Positions 6,559-13,986 of a stretch of DNA of 14,001 nt are shown piece by piece. Source of the stretch: Bacillota bacterium. Lineage in GTDB: Bacteria; Bacillota_E; Sulfobacillia; Sulfobacillales; JAIMBI01. The stretch lies in contig JAKARZ010000047.1 of the NCBI GenBank assembly GCA_021828405.1, positions 1-14,001 of the forward strand, in the 5' to 3' direction. The position numbers were made by a program, and so were the translations under genes. How positions within the stretch are numbered: position 1 is the stretch's first letter; each line of letters begins with the position of its first letter. A model generated the notes under the pieces. It made no database searches and was not told the origin of the DNA. It saw only the letters and a list, made by a program, of their open reading frames with translations.

Positions 6559-7230
6559 TTGGCGTTAAAGGCGTGGGAGCTGGACAATTTTCGTCGCTTG
6601 GCAGAGAACCTGTCCGCATTGCTGGGGCCGTCGGCGGAAGTGGTGATCCATGATTTGGATGATCTGCATCACTCGATCGTGTGCTTGGCGGGGGATGTGA
6701 CCCATCGCCAACCAGGACAGCCCATGACCACGGTGGGACTGGAGGCGTTGCGGCGGGGCACGGAAATCTCCTCGCTGCAGGGGAGCTATCGATCGGTGCT
6801 GCCCGACGGCCGCGTGCTGAAATGTTCCTCAACATTCCTGCGGAATGCGGCGGGGCGGTCTGTGGTGGCCCTGTGCATCAACATTGACGTGACGCAGTGG
6901 AATCAGGCCGCCGATCTGCTGCTGGACTACGCGAGCGTCGGTGCTCGCGAGGACCTGCAGGAGGACTACGTGCACTCGGTTCCCGACATGATCGCCACGT
7001 TGGTGAACGGAGCCCTCGACACGATGGGCAAGCATCCCGACGACATGGGCGGGATGGAGCGGCTCGAGGTGGTGCGCGCGCTGGACGATCGGGGGGTGTT
7101 TCTCATCAAAGGAGCCGCGGGGTATGTCTCCAAGATGCTGGGGGTGTCTCGCGCCACCCTCTACAACTATCTGCAGCGCATCCGCACTGAGCAGGTGTTT
7201 GTGCACGCCGAGTCGTCGAAGCTTTCGTAG
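6559..7230 (+). CDS. YheO/DauR-type transcriptional regulator (YheO-like PAS + HTH)
   Basis: A 223-residue regulator starting at TTG. Residues 10-115 match the YheO-like PAS domain: LLGPSAEVVIHDLDDLHHSIV near the front, then a GSYRSVLPDGRVLKCSS core and ALCINIDVTQW. Residues 170-210 are the DauR-like helix-turn-helix: RALDDRGVFLIKGA, then VSKMLGVSRATLYNYLQRIR, with the recognition helix around 197-208. In the family, DauR of Pseudomonas represses D-arginine catabolism genes; the PAS domain is thought to sense a small ligand. Here the gene sits between a divergent racemase-family gene and a downstream peptide transporter operon, which suits a local regulator of both arms. It is followed by 210 bases before the next gene, which has its own promoter, so it is probably expressed separately. 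The target site and ligand are not shown by the sequence. Confidence 0.9.
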   Translation: MALKAWELDNFRRLAENLSALLGPSAEVVIHDLDDLHHSIVCLAGDVTHRQPGQPMTTVGLEALRRGTEISSLQGSYRSVLPDGRVLKCSSTFLRNAAGRSVVALCINIDVTQWNQAADLLLDYASVGAREDLQEDYVHSVPDMIATLVNGALDTMGKHPDDMGGMERLEVVRALDDRGVFLIKGAAGYVSKMLGVSRATLYNYLQRIRTEQVFVHAESSKLS

Positions 7231-7316
7231 GAGGTCGGGGAGCGGAGGCCGGTCGTAAGCTCGGCTCGGATTTTCGCCCTGGCCTCGACACCAGATGACG
7301 GAATTTCCCCGGGGGC

Positions 7317-7345
7317 TTGACATGCGCGGAGTAGCTGAGTACGCT
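7317..7345 (+). promoter_or_regulatory. Promoter of the transporter/TldD operon
   Basis: A consensus -35, TTGACA (7317-7322), is followed after 17 bases by TACGCT (7340-7345), a -10 with the three most important positions (T, A and final T) matched. Transcription would begin near 7352, giving a leader of about 90 bases and placing the palindrome at 7362-7376 just after the start site. A CCCCGGGG palindrome (7307-7314) abuts the -35. Confidence 0.6.
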
Positions 7346-7361
7346 CCCTCTGATGCCCAGT

Positions 7362-7376
7362 TAGACAAAATGTCTA
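7362..7376 (+). promoter_or_regulatory. Palindromic operator TAGACA-AAA-TGTCTA
   Basis: TAGACA (7362-7367) and TGTCTA (7371-7376) are perfect inverted repeats separated by AAA. With the preceding GT it contains GTTAGACAAA, which recurs on the minus strand upstream of the S9 peptidase (5656-5647). The palindrome is about 10-25 bases past the predicted transcription start, so a protein bound there would block the operon. The neighbouring YheO/DauR-type protein is the obvious candidate, by proximity only. Confidence 0.55.
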
Positions 7377-7440
7377 CCAACAGCCAGCATCACGGTCTCA
7401 AGGCACTACTTCAGGACCCTCAGGAGGAGCGTGACGACAC

Positions 7441-9180
7441 ATGTTTAACGTCTCGCGACAGCAGAGTATCCGCAGACGATTTGCGTGGGGGGGCATGGCG
7501 GCCGCCGTGTTGCTGGTGGCTGCCGCCTGCGGGCCAAGCACCACGACGAGTTCGAAGCCGAGCCCCACAAGCCTGACGCCGCGCCCCGGCGGCACCGTGG
7601 TCGATGCGCTGGGGCCGGTCACCGGCTTTGACTGGTATCTGCCGATGATGGCCGTCGCTTACAACAGCACCACCAACGCCACCGCGCAGTCCTTGCAGTA
7701 CAAGGGCCTTTATGTGACCGGCAGCAATGGGTTGCCCGACTATGCGCGGAGCATCGCCAGCGACATCACGTGGAACAAGACGGGTACCGTCTACACGGTC
7801 AAGATGAACCCCAAGTGGCACTGGTCCAACGGGGCTCCGGTCACGGCCTCGGACGTTCAATTTGAGTGGCACATGATCCAGGCGGCCAGCGCCTCAAACG
7901 CGCCCGCGCCGTGGCCATGGACGGGTGCGGGTCCCACCGGGATCAACGTCACCGTCAAGTCGTTCAAGGTTGTCAATCCCTACGAGTTTCAGGTCACCAC
8001 CGTGGCGCCCGAGAACCAGTTGTGGTATCTCGGCCAGCTGGGGAACTTTATGCCGTTTCCCAAAGCGTCGTGGGACAAGTACCCCGGGCAGCACGCCAAA
8101 GAACTGGCTTACCTCACCCAGAACGGCAGCAATCCCTCGTTCTTCTCGGTGATTGACGGCCCGTTCAAGCTGATTCAGGCCGTGCCCGAGCAGTCCTGGA
8201 CCTTTGCGCCCAACACCCACTACGACGGTCACAAGCCGTATTTGCACCGCCTCATCTTCCAGTACGAGACCACCGACACGTCGGAGGTCAGCGGCCTGCA
8301 GACCGGCGCCATTCAGGTGGGCTACCTGCCGGGGACCGACTATGCGATTCGGAACACGTTCACGCTGCAGCGGTTCGTGGCTACGCCCCCCGCAGCGTTT
8401 GCGCGCATTCTGCTGAACTTCAAGAATCCCCAGGTGGGATCCATTCTCAAGCAGGAGGTGGTGCGGCAGGCGATGCAGATGGGGATCGACCAGCCGACGA
8501 TCATTTCGGCCATCTTCAACGGGCTGGGTGTGCAAAGCACCACGGCCGTGGTGTCCATGTCGCCCTATCTCGACCCGGCCTTAAAGAAGGGGCCGGTATA
8601 CCCGTACAACCCCCAGGCGGGCGTGAAGCTGTTGGAGGCCAACGGCTGGAGTCTCTCGAATGGGATCATGACCAACGCGTCGGGTCAGAAGCTTCAGTTC
8701 CAACTGAGCTATCCAACGGGTAGCAGCTCCATCCTGGCGATGGTGCAATTGCTGGCACAGGACTGGGCCAAGGAAGGGATCAAGGTGACGCTGAACGCGG
8801 TGCCGTTCCCGACCATGCTGCAGGACCACCGCCAGCCCACCACGTGGCAGATTCAAGGTGGCCTTGAGCTCACCGGCGGCATCGGCTACGGAGTCGACAA
8901 CACGGTGTTTGGAACCAACGGCCCCTTGAATTTCGTGGGGTACTCCAACACCACGCTTGACAATCTGATGACGGCGGCTTTGGCGCCTCAGCCGAGCACG
9001 CAGGCGGGGGTTCAGAAAATCTACGCCTACGAAGAGTTCCTGGCCCACCACCTGCCGAACCTGTGGATGCCGGTGGGCGACAGCTACTCGATGGTCGCGA
9101 AGAACGTGCATGGGGTGTTCAGCTCGGTGCCGGTGAAAGGCGAATTCGCCATCTACCCCCAGTATTGGTGGGTGAGTTAA
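7441..9180 (+). CDS. Oligopeptide ABC transporter substrate-binding lipoprotein (SBP family 5)
   Basis: A 579-residue extracellular solute-binding protein of family 5, the group that binds di- and oligopeptides, nickel or similar ligands. Residues 11-30 form a lipoprotein signal: RRRF, a hydrophobic stretch, then LLVAAAC with Cys30 as the likely lipidated residue. The RRRF also resembles a twin-arginine start, though weakly. A Ser/Thr/Pro-rich linker follows to about residue 50. The body shows family landmarks: YKGLYV, the WHWSNGAPVTASDVQFEWHMI segment near 120-145, and YNPQAGVKLLEANGW near 388-402. The C-terminus YPQYWWVS is typical. An AGGAG about eleven bases before the ATG serves as ribosome binding site. 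It is first in an operon with TldD, TldE and two permeases of the same transporter class, so it should deliver the ligand to them. The ligand cannot be named from the sequence; peptides are most likely given the peptidase neighbours. Confidence 0.93.
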   Translation: MFNVSRQQSIRRRFAWGGMAAAVLLVAAACGPSTTTSSKPSPTSLTPRPGGTVVDALGPVTGFDWYLPMMAVAYNSTTNATAQSLQYKGLYVTGSNGLPDYARSIASDITWNKTGTVYTVKMNPKWHWSNGAPVTASDVQFEWHMIQAASASNAPAPWPWTGAGPTGINVTVKSFKVVNPYEFQVTTVAPENQLWYLGQLGNFMPFPKASWDKYPGQHAKELAYLTQNGSNPSFFSVIDGPFKLIQAVPEQSWTFAPNTHYDGHKPYLHRLIFQYETTDTSEVSGLQTGAIQVGYLPGTDYAIRNTFTLQRFVATPPAAFARILLNFKNPQVGSILKQEVVRQAMQMGIDQPTIISAIFNGLGVQSTTAVVSMSPYLDPALKKGPVYPYNPQAGVKLLEANGWSLSNGIMTNASGQKLQFQLSYPTGSSSILAMVQLLAQDWAKEGIKVTLNAVPFPTMLQDHRQPTTWQIQGGLELTGGIGYGVDNTVFGTNGPLNFVGYSNTTLDNLMTAALAPQPSTQAGVQKIYAYEEFLAHHLPNLWMPVGDSYSMVAKNVHGVFSSVPVKGEFAIYPQYWWVS

Positions 9181-9202
9181 CCAGCCCAGATCCGGGGCAT
9201 CG

Positions 9203-9235
9203 CGGACGGGCGGGCGCGCCATGCCCGCCCGTCCG
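9203..9235 (+). other. Intercistronic hairpin after the binding-protein gene
   Basis: CGGACGGGCGGGC (9203-9215) and its exact complement (9223-9235) form a 13-bp stem with a seven-base loop, 22 bases after the stop codon at 9180. No U-run follows (GTCGATGCG), so it is not a classic terminator. In transporter operons such a stem often guards the 3' end of the binding-protein mRNA and lowers expression of what follows. That would fit the need for more binding protein than permease or peptidase. Confidence 0.55.
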
Positions 9236-9277
9236 GTCGATGCGCCTCAGAACACCTGAGAAACGGGGGAGACAGTT

Positions 9278-10693
9278 GTGGCCGGTGGTACGGTGACAAA
9301 CTGGGACGCGGGCTTGGAGGAGACTCTCCGTCAGCTCCTGGGCCGTCAGCCAGTGGATTACGTCGAGTTGCGGCTCGAAGTCAACGAAGCCACCGTCATT
9401 GAGTTGGTGGGGACGACCCCGCAGCGGGTGGACCACCAGTTGGATGTGGGCGGCAACGTGAGGGCAGTGTCCGGCGGCTACGCCGGATTTGTGCACTTCG
9501 ACGGCTGGCATCAGTTGGAGGCGCGTGTCCGCGAGGCGGTGCAGCTTGCGCAGTGGGGTGCGGCGGCCAGCCTGGGCCCGCGCGACAATTGGGCCCCGAG
9601 CCAGGTGGTGCAGTTGCGCGCGCGCGTGCCCTACAAAGAAGATCCGCGCGGCGTGTCGGTAGAGGACAAGGTGGCTCTGCTGCAGGGATATGCCGACCTC
9701 GGCCTGTCATCCTCTGCGGCGATCCAGAGCGTCCAGAGCCGCTATTTTGATCGGTATCGGCATCTGCTGTTCCTGAACAGTCGCGGCAGCGTGGTGGAGC
9801 AGGAAAAGATGGACCTGGGCGGCACGGTGCTGATGATGGCGCGCCGTCAGGGTTCGGTCGCGCAGCGCGGCGTGAGCTTCGGATCGTCCAATGACTTCGG
9901 TGCGGTACGCGGCTTGGAGGATGAAGTGCGCGACGCGGCCCGCCGGGCCGTGCTGCTGCTGGAGGCCCCGGAAATTGTTGGCGGCGAGTATACTGTGGTG
10001 GTGGATCCCCACCTGGCTGGCGTGTTTGCCCACGAGGCCTTTGGCCATCTCAGCGAGGCGGATGGGCAGGTGGACGATGCCGGGCTCCTGCAGGCAATGC
10101 GGCTGGGTCGGCGGTTCGGGCCCAAGAATCTGCACATTTACGACACGGGGCGCGATGAGGGGAGCCGGGGATATATGCCGGTGGACGACGAAGGCGTGGA
10201 GGCCCGCGATGTCGACCTCATCAAGGATGGGGTGCTCGTGGGGCGCCTTCACTCCAGTCGGACGGCTGGCAGTCTTGGCGAAGAGCCCACAGGCAATGCC
10301 CGCGCCCTGCACTATCGGTTTGCCCCCATTGTGCGCATGCGCAACACGGTCATCGCTCCGGGGGAGACGCCGGTGGAGGCGCTCTTCCAGGGCATTAAGC
10401 GCGGGATTTACGCCACGGGTAGCGCGGGTGGCCAAACCAACGGGGAAGTGTTCGCGTTTCGGGCGGCGGAAGCGTATCTGATCGAAGACGGCCGCGTCAC
10501 CCGACCTCTGCGAAACGCCGTGCTGACGGGCAACGTGTTTTCCACGCTCAACAACATTACAGCCATCGGCAACGACTTTACGCGCTACGAGGGCGGAGGC
10601 GGGTGTGGCAAGGCAGGGCAGATGCCGTTGCCCGTCAGCCACCATGCCCCGTCTCTGCGCATTGAGCGCTGCCTCGTGGGAGGTGTGCGATGA
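9278..10693 (+). CDS. tldD: TldD-type metallopeptidase subunit
   Basis: A 471-residue TldD homologue of normal length. The zinc site is present: HEAFGH at residues 252-257 (HExxxH) followed by LSEAD, and the C-terminal GGCGKAGQ with Cys443, the expected third ligand. Other family landmarks are GYMPVDDEGVEARDVDLIKDG near 298-318, ARALHYRFAPIVRMRNT near 341-357, and GGQTNGEVFAF near 384-394. In known systems TldD pairs with TldE (PmbA) to form a cytosolic protease with a closed chamber that degrades short unfolded peptides, CcdA antitoxin, or trims modified peptides such as microcin B17. The GTG start at 9278 has GGGAGA-type pairing six bases upstream. It overlaps the TldE gene by four bases (ATGA), so equal production is likely. 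Its place inside a peptide transporter operon suggests it processes imported peptides; that is inference. Confidence 0.93.
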   Translation: MAGGTVTNWDAGLEETLRQLLGRQPVDYVELRLEVNEATVIELVGTTPQRVDHQLDVGGNVRAVSGGYAGFVHFDGWHQLEARVREAVQLAQWGAAASLGPRDNWAPSQVVQLRARVPYKEDPRGVSVEDKVALLQGYADLGLSSSAAIQSVQSRYFDRYRHLLFLNSRGSVVEQEKMDLGGTVLMMARRQGSVAQRGVSFGSSNDFGAVRGLEDEVRDAARRAVLLLEAPEIVGGEYTVVVDPHLAGVFAHEAFGHLSEADGQVDDAGLLQAMRLGRRFGPKNLHIYDTGRDEGSRGYMPVDDEGVEARDVDLIKDGVLVGRLHSSRTAGSLGEEPTGNARALHYRFAPIVRMRNTVIAPGETPVEALFQGIKRGIYATGSAGGQTNGEVFAFRAAEAYLIEDGRVTRPLRNAVLTGNVFSTLNNITAIGNDFTRYEGGGGCGKAGQMPLPVSHHAPSLRIERCLVGGVR

Positions 10694-12033
10694 CCGCCAC
10701 GGATCCCTTTGCGCAGCGCCTGACGAAGCCCCGGCAGGCTGGGGAGCAGGTACTGTTGACCGAGGTTCATCGGGAGCACATCACGGCGCGGGTTCGCGGC
10801 GGCCGCTTGGAAGGAATCGACGAGGGGCACGAGCATCACCATGCCGTCCGTGTGCTGTCGGGCGGGCGCCTGGGGTATCAGGGCTCGCGCGCAGCCGACT
10901 GGGACGAGTTGCTGGAGGGGGCGCGCGCCGGGGCCCGCGGGGGCGCGCTGGATTCGTTTTCGCTGAGCGGCCTCGGCGACGCCGCCTCGTCCGGCCTCGG
11001 GCTCGAGGATGCTGGCAGCGAGCCCGATCCCACGGAGTTGGCGCGCATGGCGCTGGAGATGGGTCGGGCGCTCTCGGCCGAGGCTCCTCATGTGGTGCCC
11101 CAGGCGCAGGTTCAGTGGGTGCGCCAGTGGACGCGGATGGTGGATGGCGACGGCGTGGAGCGGCGGTGGATGCGCACGGAAGGTCGCGCGGCTCTCAGCG
11201 GGCGGGTGGTGCGCGACGGCGACTTCATGACCGTCGGGACCAATCGCTGGCAGGCGGCGGGCTTGCCCGAGCCGGGACCGCTCTTGGACCACGTGAAAGA
11301 GCGGCTCGCTTGGGGTGAGCAAATCGTGGCCCTGGATGGTGACGTCCTGCCGGTGGTCTTCATGCCGCCGGTGGGCTTCAGCCTGCTGGCCCCGGTGCTG
11401 GCGCGGCTGTCCGCCCCGGCCGTGACGGCGAAAACCAGCCCATGGTCGGATGCTCTCGACACCCTCGTGGCGCATCCGGAGGTGTCGCTGGCGAGTGACC
11501 CGGGCATTGCCGACGGCCCGCGCAGTGTCCCGTGGGATGACGAGGGGACGGCGACGCGAACGGTGCCCCTCATCGACCGCGGCGTTCTCCGCCACTGGAT
11601 TCTGGACCGGCGGGCGGCCCATCAATTGGGGCAGCCGGCGCTGGGACTCGGGTTTGGCGGAGACTTGGGCAGCCCGCCGACACCCCGGCCCAGCAACGTC
11701 ACGGTGGCCGCCGGCACGACGTCGTGGGATGAGTTGTTGCAGTCGCATCCCCGCCTGCTGATCCTGGAGGGATGGGTGGGAGGCCGGCCGGTGAACCCGC
11801 TCCGCGGGGAGATGGCGGGCACCGCCACGGGCTTGTACCTGGTGGACCATGGGGCCGTCGTCGGTCGCGTCAAGAATGTGGTGGTGTCTGTCAACGCGCT
11901 GGAGGCATGGGGCACGCGCCTGTCGCGGCTCGGGGATGAACGCCACTGGGTGGGCGGCGGCATGATGCAACTGGCACCCGGTTGCCTGCCCCCGATCCTG
12001 GTTCAAGACGTCGCGGTGGCGGCCAAGTCGTGA
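10690..12033 (+). CDS. pmbA: TldE/PmbA-type subunit, partner of TldD
   Basis: A 447-residue member of the TldD/PmbA family without an HExxxH zinc motif, as expected for the TldE (PmbA) partner. Family landmarks include VPWDDEGTATRTVPLIDRGV near 280-299, the GTTSWDELL and LLILEGWVGG segments near 342-365, and MAGTATGLYLVDHGAVVGRVKNV near 375-397. The C-terminus PPILVQDVAVAAK matches the usual ending of the family. In the studied pair TldE completes the dimer and shapes the chamber while TldD supplies the metal site. The ATG overlaps the TldD stop codon (ATGA) and has GGGAGG six bases upstream, indicating translational coupling. After it come 73 bases to the permease gene, with no hairpin seen, so the operon probably continues. 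Confidence 0.9.
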   Translation: MTATDPFAQRLTKPRQAGEQVLLTEVHREHITARVRGGRLEGIDEGHEHHHAVRVLSGGRLGYQGSRAADWDELLEGARAGARGGALDSFSLSGLGDAASSGLGLEDAGSEPDPTELARMALEMGRALSAEAPHVVPQAQVQWVRQWTRMVDGDGVERRWMRTEGRAALSGRVVRDGDFMTVGTNRWQAAGLPEPGPLLDHVKERLAWGEQIVALDGDVLPVVFMPPVGFSLLAPVLARLSAPAVTAKTSPWSDALDTLVAHPEVSLASDPGIADGPRSVPWDDEGTATRTVPLIDRGVLRHWILDRRAAHQLGQPALGLGFGGDLGSPPTPRPSNVTVAAGTTSWDELLQSHPRLLILEGWVGGRPVNPLRGEMAGTATGLYLVDHGAVVGRVKNVVVSVNALEAWGTRLSRLGDERHWVGGGMMQLAPGCLPPILVQDVAVAAKS

Positions 12034-12106
12034 AGCGAGGGACCGAGCGCCAAGAGGTAGTGTCGGAGCGGCCCTTGATGGCCATTGATGAAGAAAGGAG
12101 GCACCG

Positions 12107-13030
12107 ATGAGCACCACTGAGAGCTCCGAGGCGTTGGCGGTGAGAAGTGCTGCGAGCGACGACGCGTGGATGCCGAAAAGCAGTTCGCGCACGGAGCGGG
12201 TGTGGCAGCACCCGCTGGCGCGTTGGGGCATCATTGTGATGATCGTCATCATAGGGTTCTCGTTTGTGGGGCCGGACCTCTATCGCGCCAGCGCCTACAC
12301 CCTGCACATGAACTCGCTGCTGCAGCCGCCGAGCGCGCGCTTCCCCTTGGGGACGAACAACTTGGGGCGCAACATGCTGGCGCGGCTCATGCTCGGGGGG
12401 CAAACGTCGCTGGAAGTAGGGTTTGCCGCCGCCATCGCGGGGATGACCATCGGGGTGGTGTACGGTTTGGTCGCCGGGTACTCCGGCGGATTCGTCGACG
12501 CGGTCATGATGCGTATCGTGGACATGCTCCGCGCGATTCCCGGGCTGTTTCTGCTGCTGTTCGTGGACGCGATCGTAAAGCCCAGCCCGCTCATCCTGGT
12601 GTTCCTGATTGCCGGTATTTCCTGGCATGGGGTGAGCCGTTTGGTGCGCGGGGAGGTGCTGCGCATCCGGACGGAAGGATATGTGGAAGCGGCGGTGGCG
12701 GCGGGCGCCTCCAAAGGGCTCATCATGAAGCAGTACCTGTTTCCGAACGCCATCGGGGTGATTATTGTCGCCACCACGTTCCACATCGCGGACGCCATCC
12801 TGGCGGTGGCGGGGCTGAGCTTTCTGGGGCTCGGGCTGCCCCCGCCGCTGCCCAACTGGGGCGCGATGTTGGCCGACTCGATGGCCTATCTGCCGCAAAA
12901 CGCGTGGTGGCTGGTTTATCCTCCCGGATTCATGATTCTGCTCACGGTGTTGTCAATTAATTTCGTCGGCGACGGCGTGCGGGGGGCCTTTGGGCGCAAC
13001 GCGCGACGCACGGGGGGGAGGAGAGCCTGA
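12107..13030 (+). CDS. Peptide ABC transporter permease, DppC/OppC type
   Basis: A 307-residue inner-membrane permease of the DppC/OppC class. After a hydrophilic N-terminus there is a first membrane segment at about residues 39-57, then the loop typical of DppC proteins ending LGTNNLGRNMLARLMLGG (81-98). The remaining segments are at about 103-125, 143-157, 162-176, 214-236 and 271-290. The EAA loop that contacts the ATPase is YVEAAVAAGASKGLIMKQY followed by LFPNAI (192-216). AAAGGAGG six bases before the ATG gives an ideal start. Its stop overlaps the next permease's ATG by one base (TGATG), so the two are coupled. The order here, DppC-type before DppB-type, reverses the more common B-C order. 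Substrate is presumably what the lipoprotein at 7441-9180 binds. Confidence 0.92.
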   Translation: MSTTESSEALAVRSAASDDAWMPKSSSRTERVWQHPLARWGIIVMIVIIGFSFVGPDLYRASAYTLHMNSLLQPPSARFPLGTNNLGRNMLARLMLGGQTSLEVGFAAAIAGMTIGVVYGLVAGYSGGFVDAVMMRIVDMLRAIPGLFLLLFVDAIVKPSPLILVFLIAGISWHGVSRLVRGEVLRIRTEGYVEAAVAAGASKGLIMKQYLFPNAIGVIIVATTFHIADAILAVAGLSFLGLGLPPPLPNWGAMLADSMAYLPQNAWWLVYPPGFMILLTVLSINFVGDGVRGAFGRNARRTGGRRA

Positions 13031-13986
13031 TGGCGCGGGTGGTATTGCAGCGGGTGTTGCAGTCTTTGCCGACGCTGTTCTTTCTCACGTTCTTGAGTTT
13101 CGGTCTCATGCAGATCGTGCCGGGAGGGCCCGCGGTGATCATGCTGGGCAACAACGCGACCCCGCAATTGATCGCGCAGTTGAACCGGTCGATGGGACTC
13201 AACAAGCCGATCTGGGTTCAGTACATGATTTGGCTGGGGCGGTTGCTGCACGGCAATCTGGGCTATGCCTACACCCAGCACGCATCGGTGCTGGGCCTCA
13301 TCGGCCAGAACCTGCCGCGCACGCTGATCCTGGTCTTGAGCGCGATCCTGCTCTCGCACGCCATCTCGATTTGGCTCGGCGTCCTGCAGGCGACGCGCCA
13401 TTCGACGCGCCGCGATCACGCGATCTCGGTCGGGACGTATTTCTTCTACTGCATGCCCGTGTTCTGGCTGGGCATCATGGTGGTGGCAATCTTTGCCGTG
13501 GATCTGCGGTGGTTCCCCGCGGGGGGCATCTCCAACCCGCTGGCCACGGGGTCGCCGGTGGCCGACTACATTGACCACATGTTTCTGCCAGTGGTCGTGC
13601 TCGTGATTGGCACCGTGGCTGGCTGGACCCGATTCGTCCGTGGCTCCATGGTGGAGACTCTGGAGCAGGACTACGTCCGCACCGCGCGCGCGAAGGGCAT
13701 CTCGGAGTTGCGCGTGTTCTACGTGCACGCCCTGCGCAACTCCGTGATTCCACTCGTGACGCTGGCGGGGATGTCCCTGCCCGGGTTGTTCAGTGGCGCG
13801 CTCATCATCGAGATGATCTTCAACTATCCCGGCATGGGTCTCCTGTTTTGGAATGCGGCGCAGCAGCGCGACTATCCGGTGCTCATGGCCGTCGTCCTAA
13901 TGGTGGGGGTGCTTGGGATTCTCGGCAACCTGCTGGCCGATCTGCTCTACGCCATGGTGGATCCGCGGATTCGCTACAGCCGATGA
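13030..13986 (+). CDS. Peptide ABC transporter permease, DppB/OppB type
   Basis: A 318-residue permease of the DppB/OppB class, complete in the window. It opens with a membrane segment (about 10-30) ending in the class signature IVPGGPAV, followed by the GLNKPIWVQYMIWL stretch (56-69) and LHGNLGYAYT. Further membrane segments lie at about 98-118, 136-157, 186-200, 240-262 and 285-310. The EAA loop is DYVRTARAKGISELRVFY followed by VHALRNSVIP (214-241), and the ending LLYAMVDPRIRYS is typical. It pairs with the preceding DppC-type permease to form the channel. GGAGGAGAG precedes the ATG by seven bases. The stop overlaps an ATG by four bases, pointing to another coupled gene to the right. Confidence 0.93.
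   Translation: MARVVLQRVLQSLPTLFFLTFLSFGLMQIVPGGPAVIMLGNNATPQLIAQLNRSMGLNKPIWVQYMIWLGRLLHGNLGYAYTQHASVLGLIGQNLPRTLILVLSAILLSHAISIWLGVLQATRHSTRRDHAISVGTYFFYCMPVFWLGIMVVAIFAVDLRWFPAGGISNPLATGSPVADYIDHMFLPVVVLVIGTVAGWTRFVRGSMVETLEQDYVRTARAKGISELRVFYVHALRNSVIPLVTLAGMSLPGLFSGALIIEMIFNYPGMGLLFWNAAQQRDYPVLMAVVLMVGVLGILGNLLADLLYAMVDPRIRYSR

Noticed and set aside
7245..7286. GAGGCC/GGCCTC inverted repeat after the regulator gene as a terminator
   Set aside because: Arms of six bases with a 30-base loop and no U-run do not support a terminator.
9707..10645. 312-codon minus-strand frame opposite TldD
   Set aside because: Mirror of the TldD coding frame in GC-rich DNA, with no ribosome binding site or motif of its own.
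12075..12090. Direct repeat TTGATG twice, ten bases apart, before the DppC-type gene
   Set aside because: Six-base repeats like this are expected by chance, and nothing links them to a regulatory site.
10585..12252. 555-codon minus-strand frame opposite TldE
   Set aside because: Antisense shadow of the TldD/TldE/DppC genes; low-complexity His/Arg/Pro composition and no recognisable motif.
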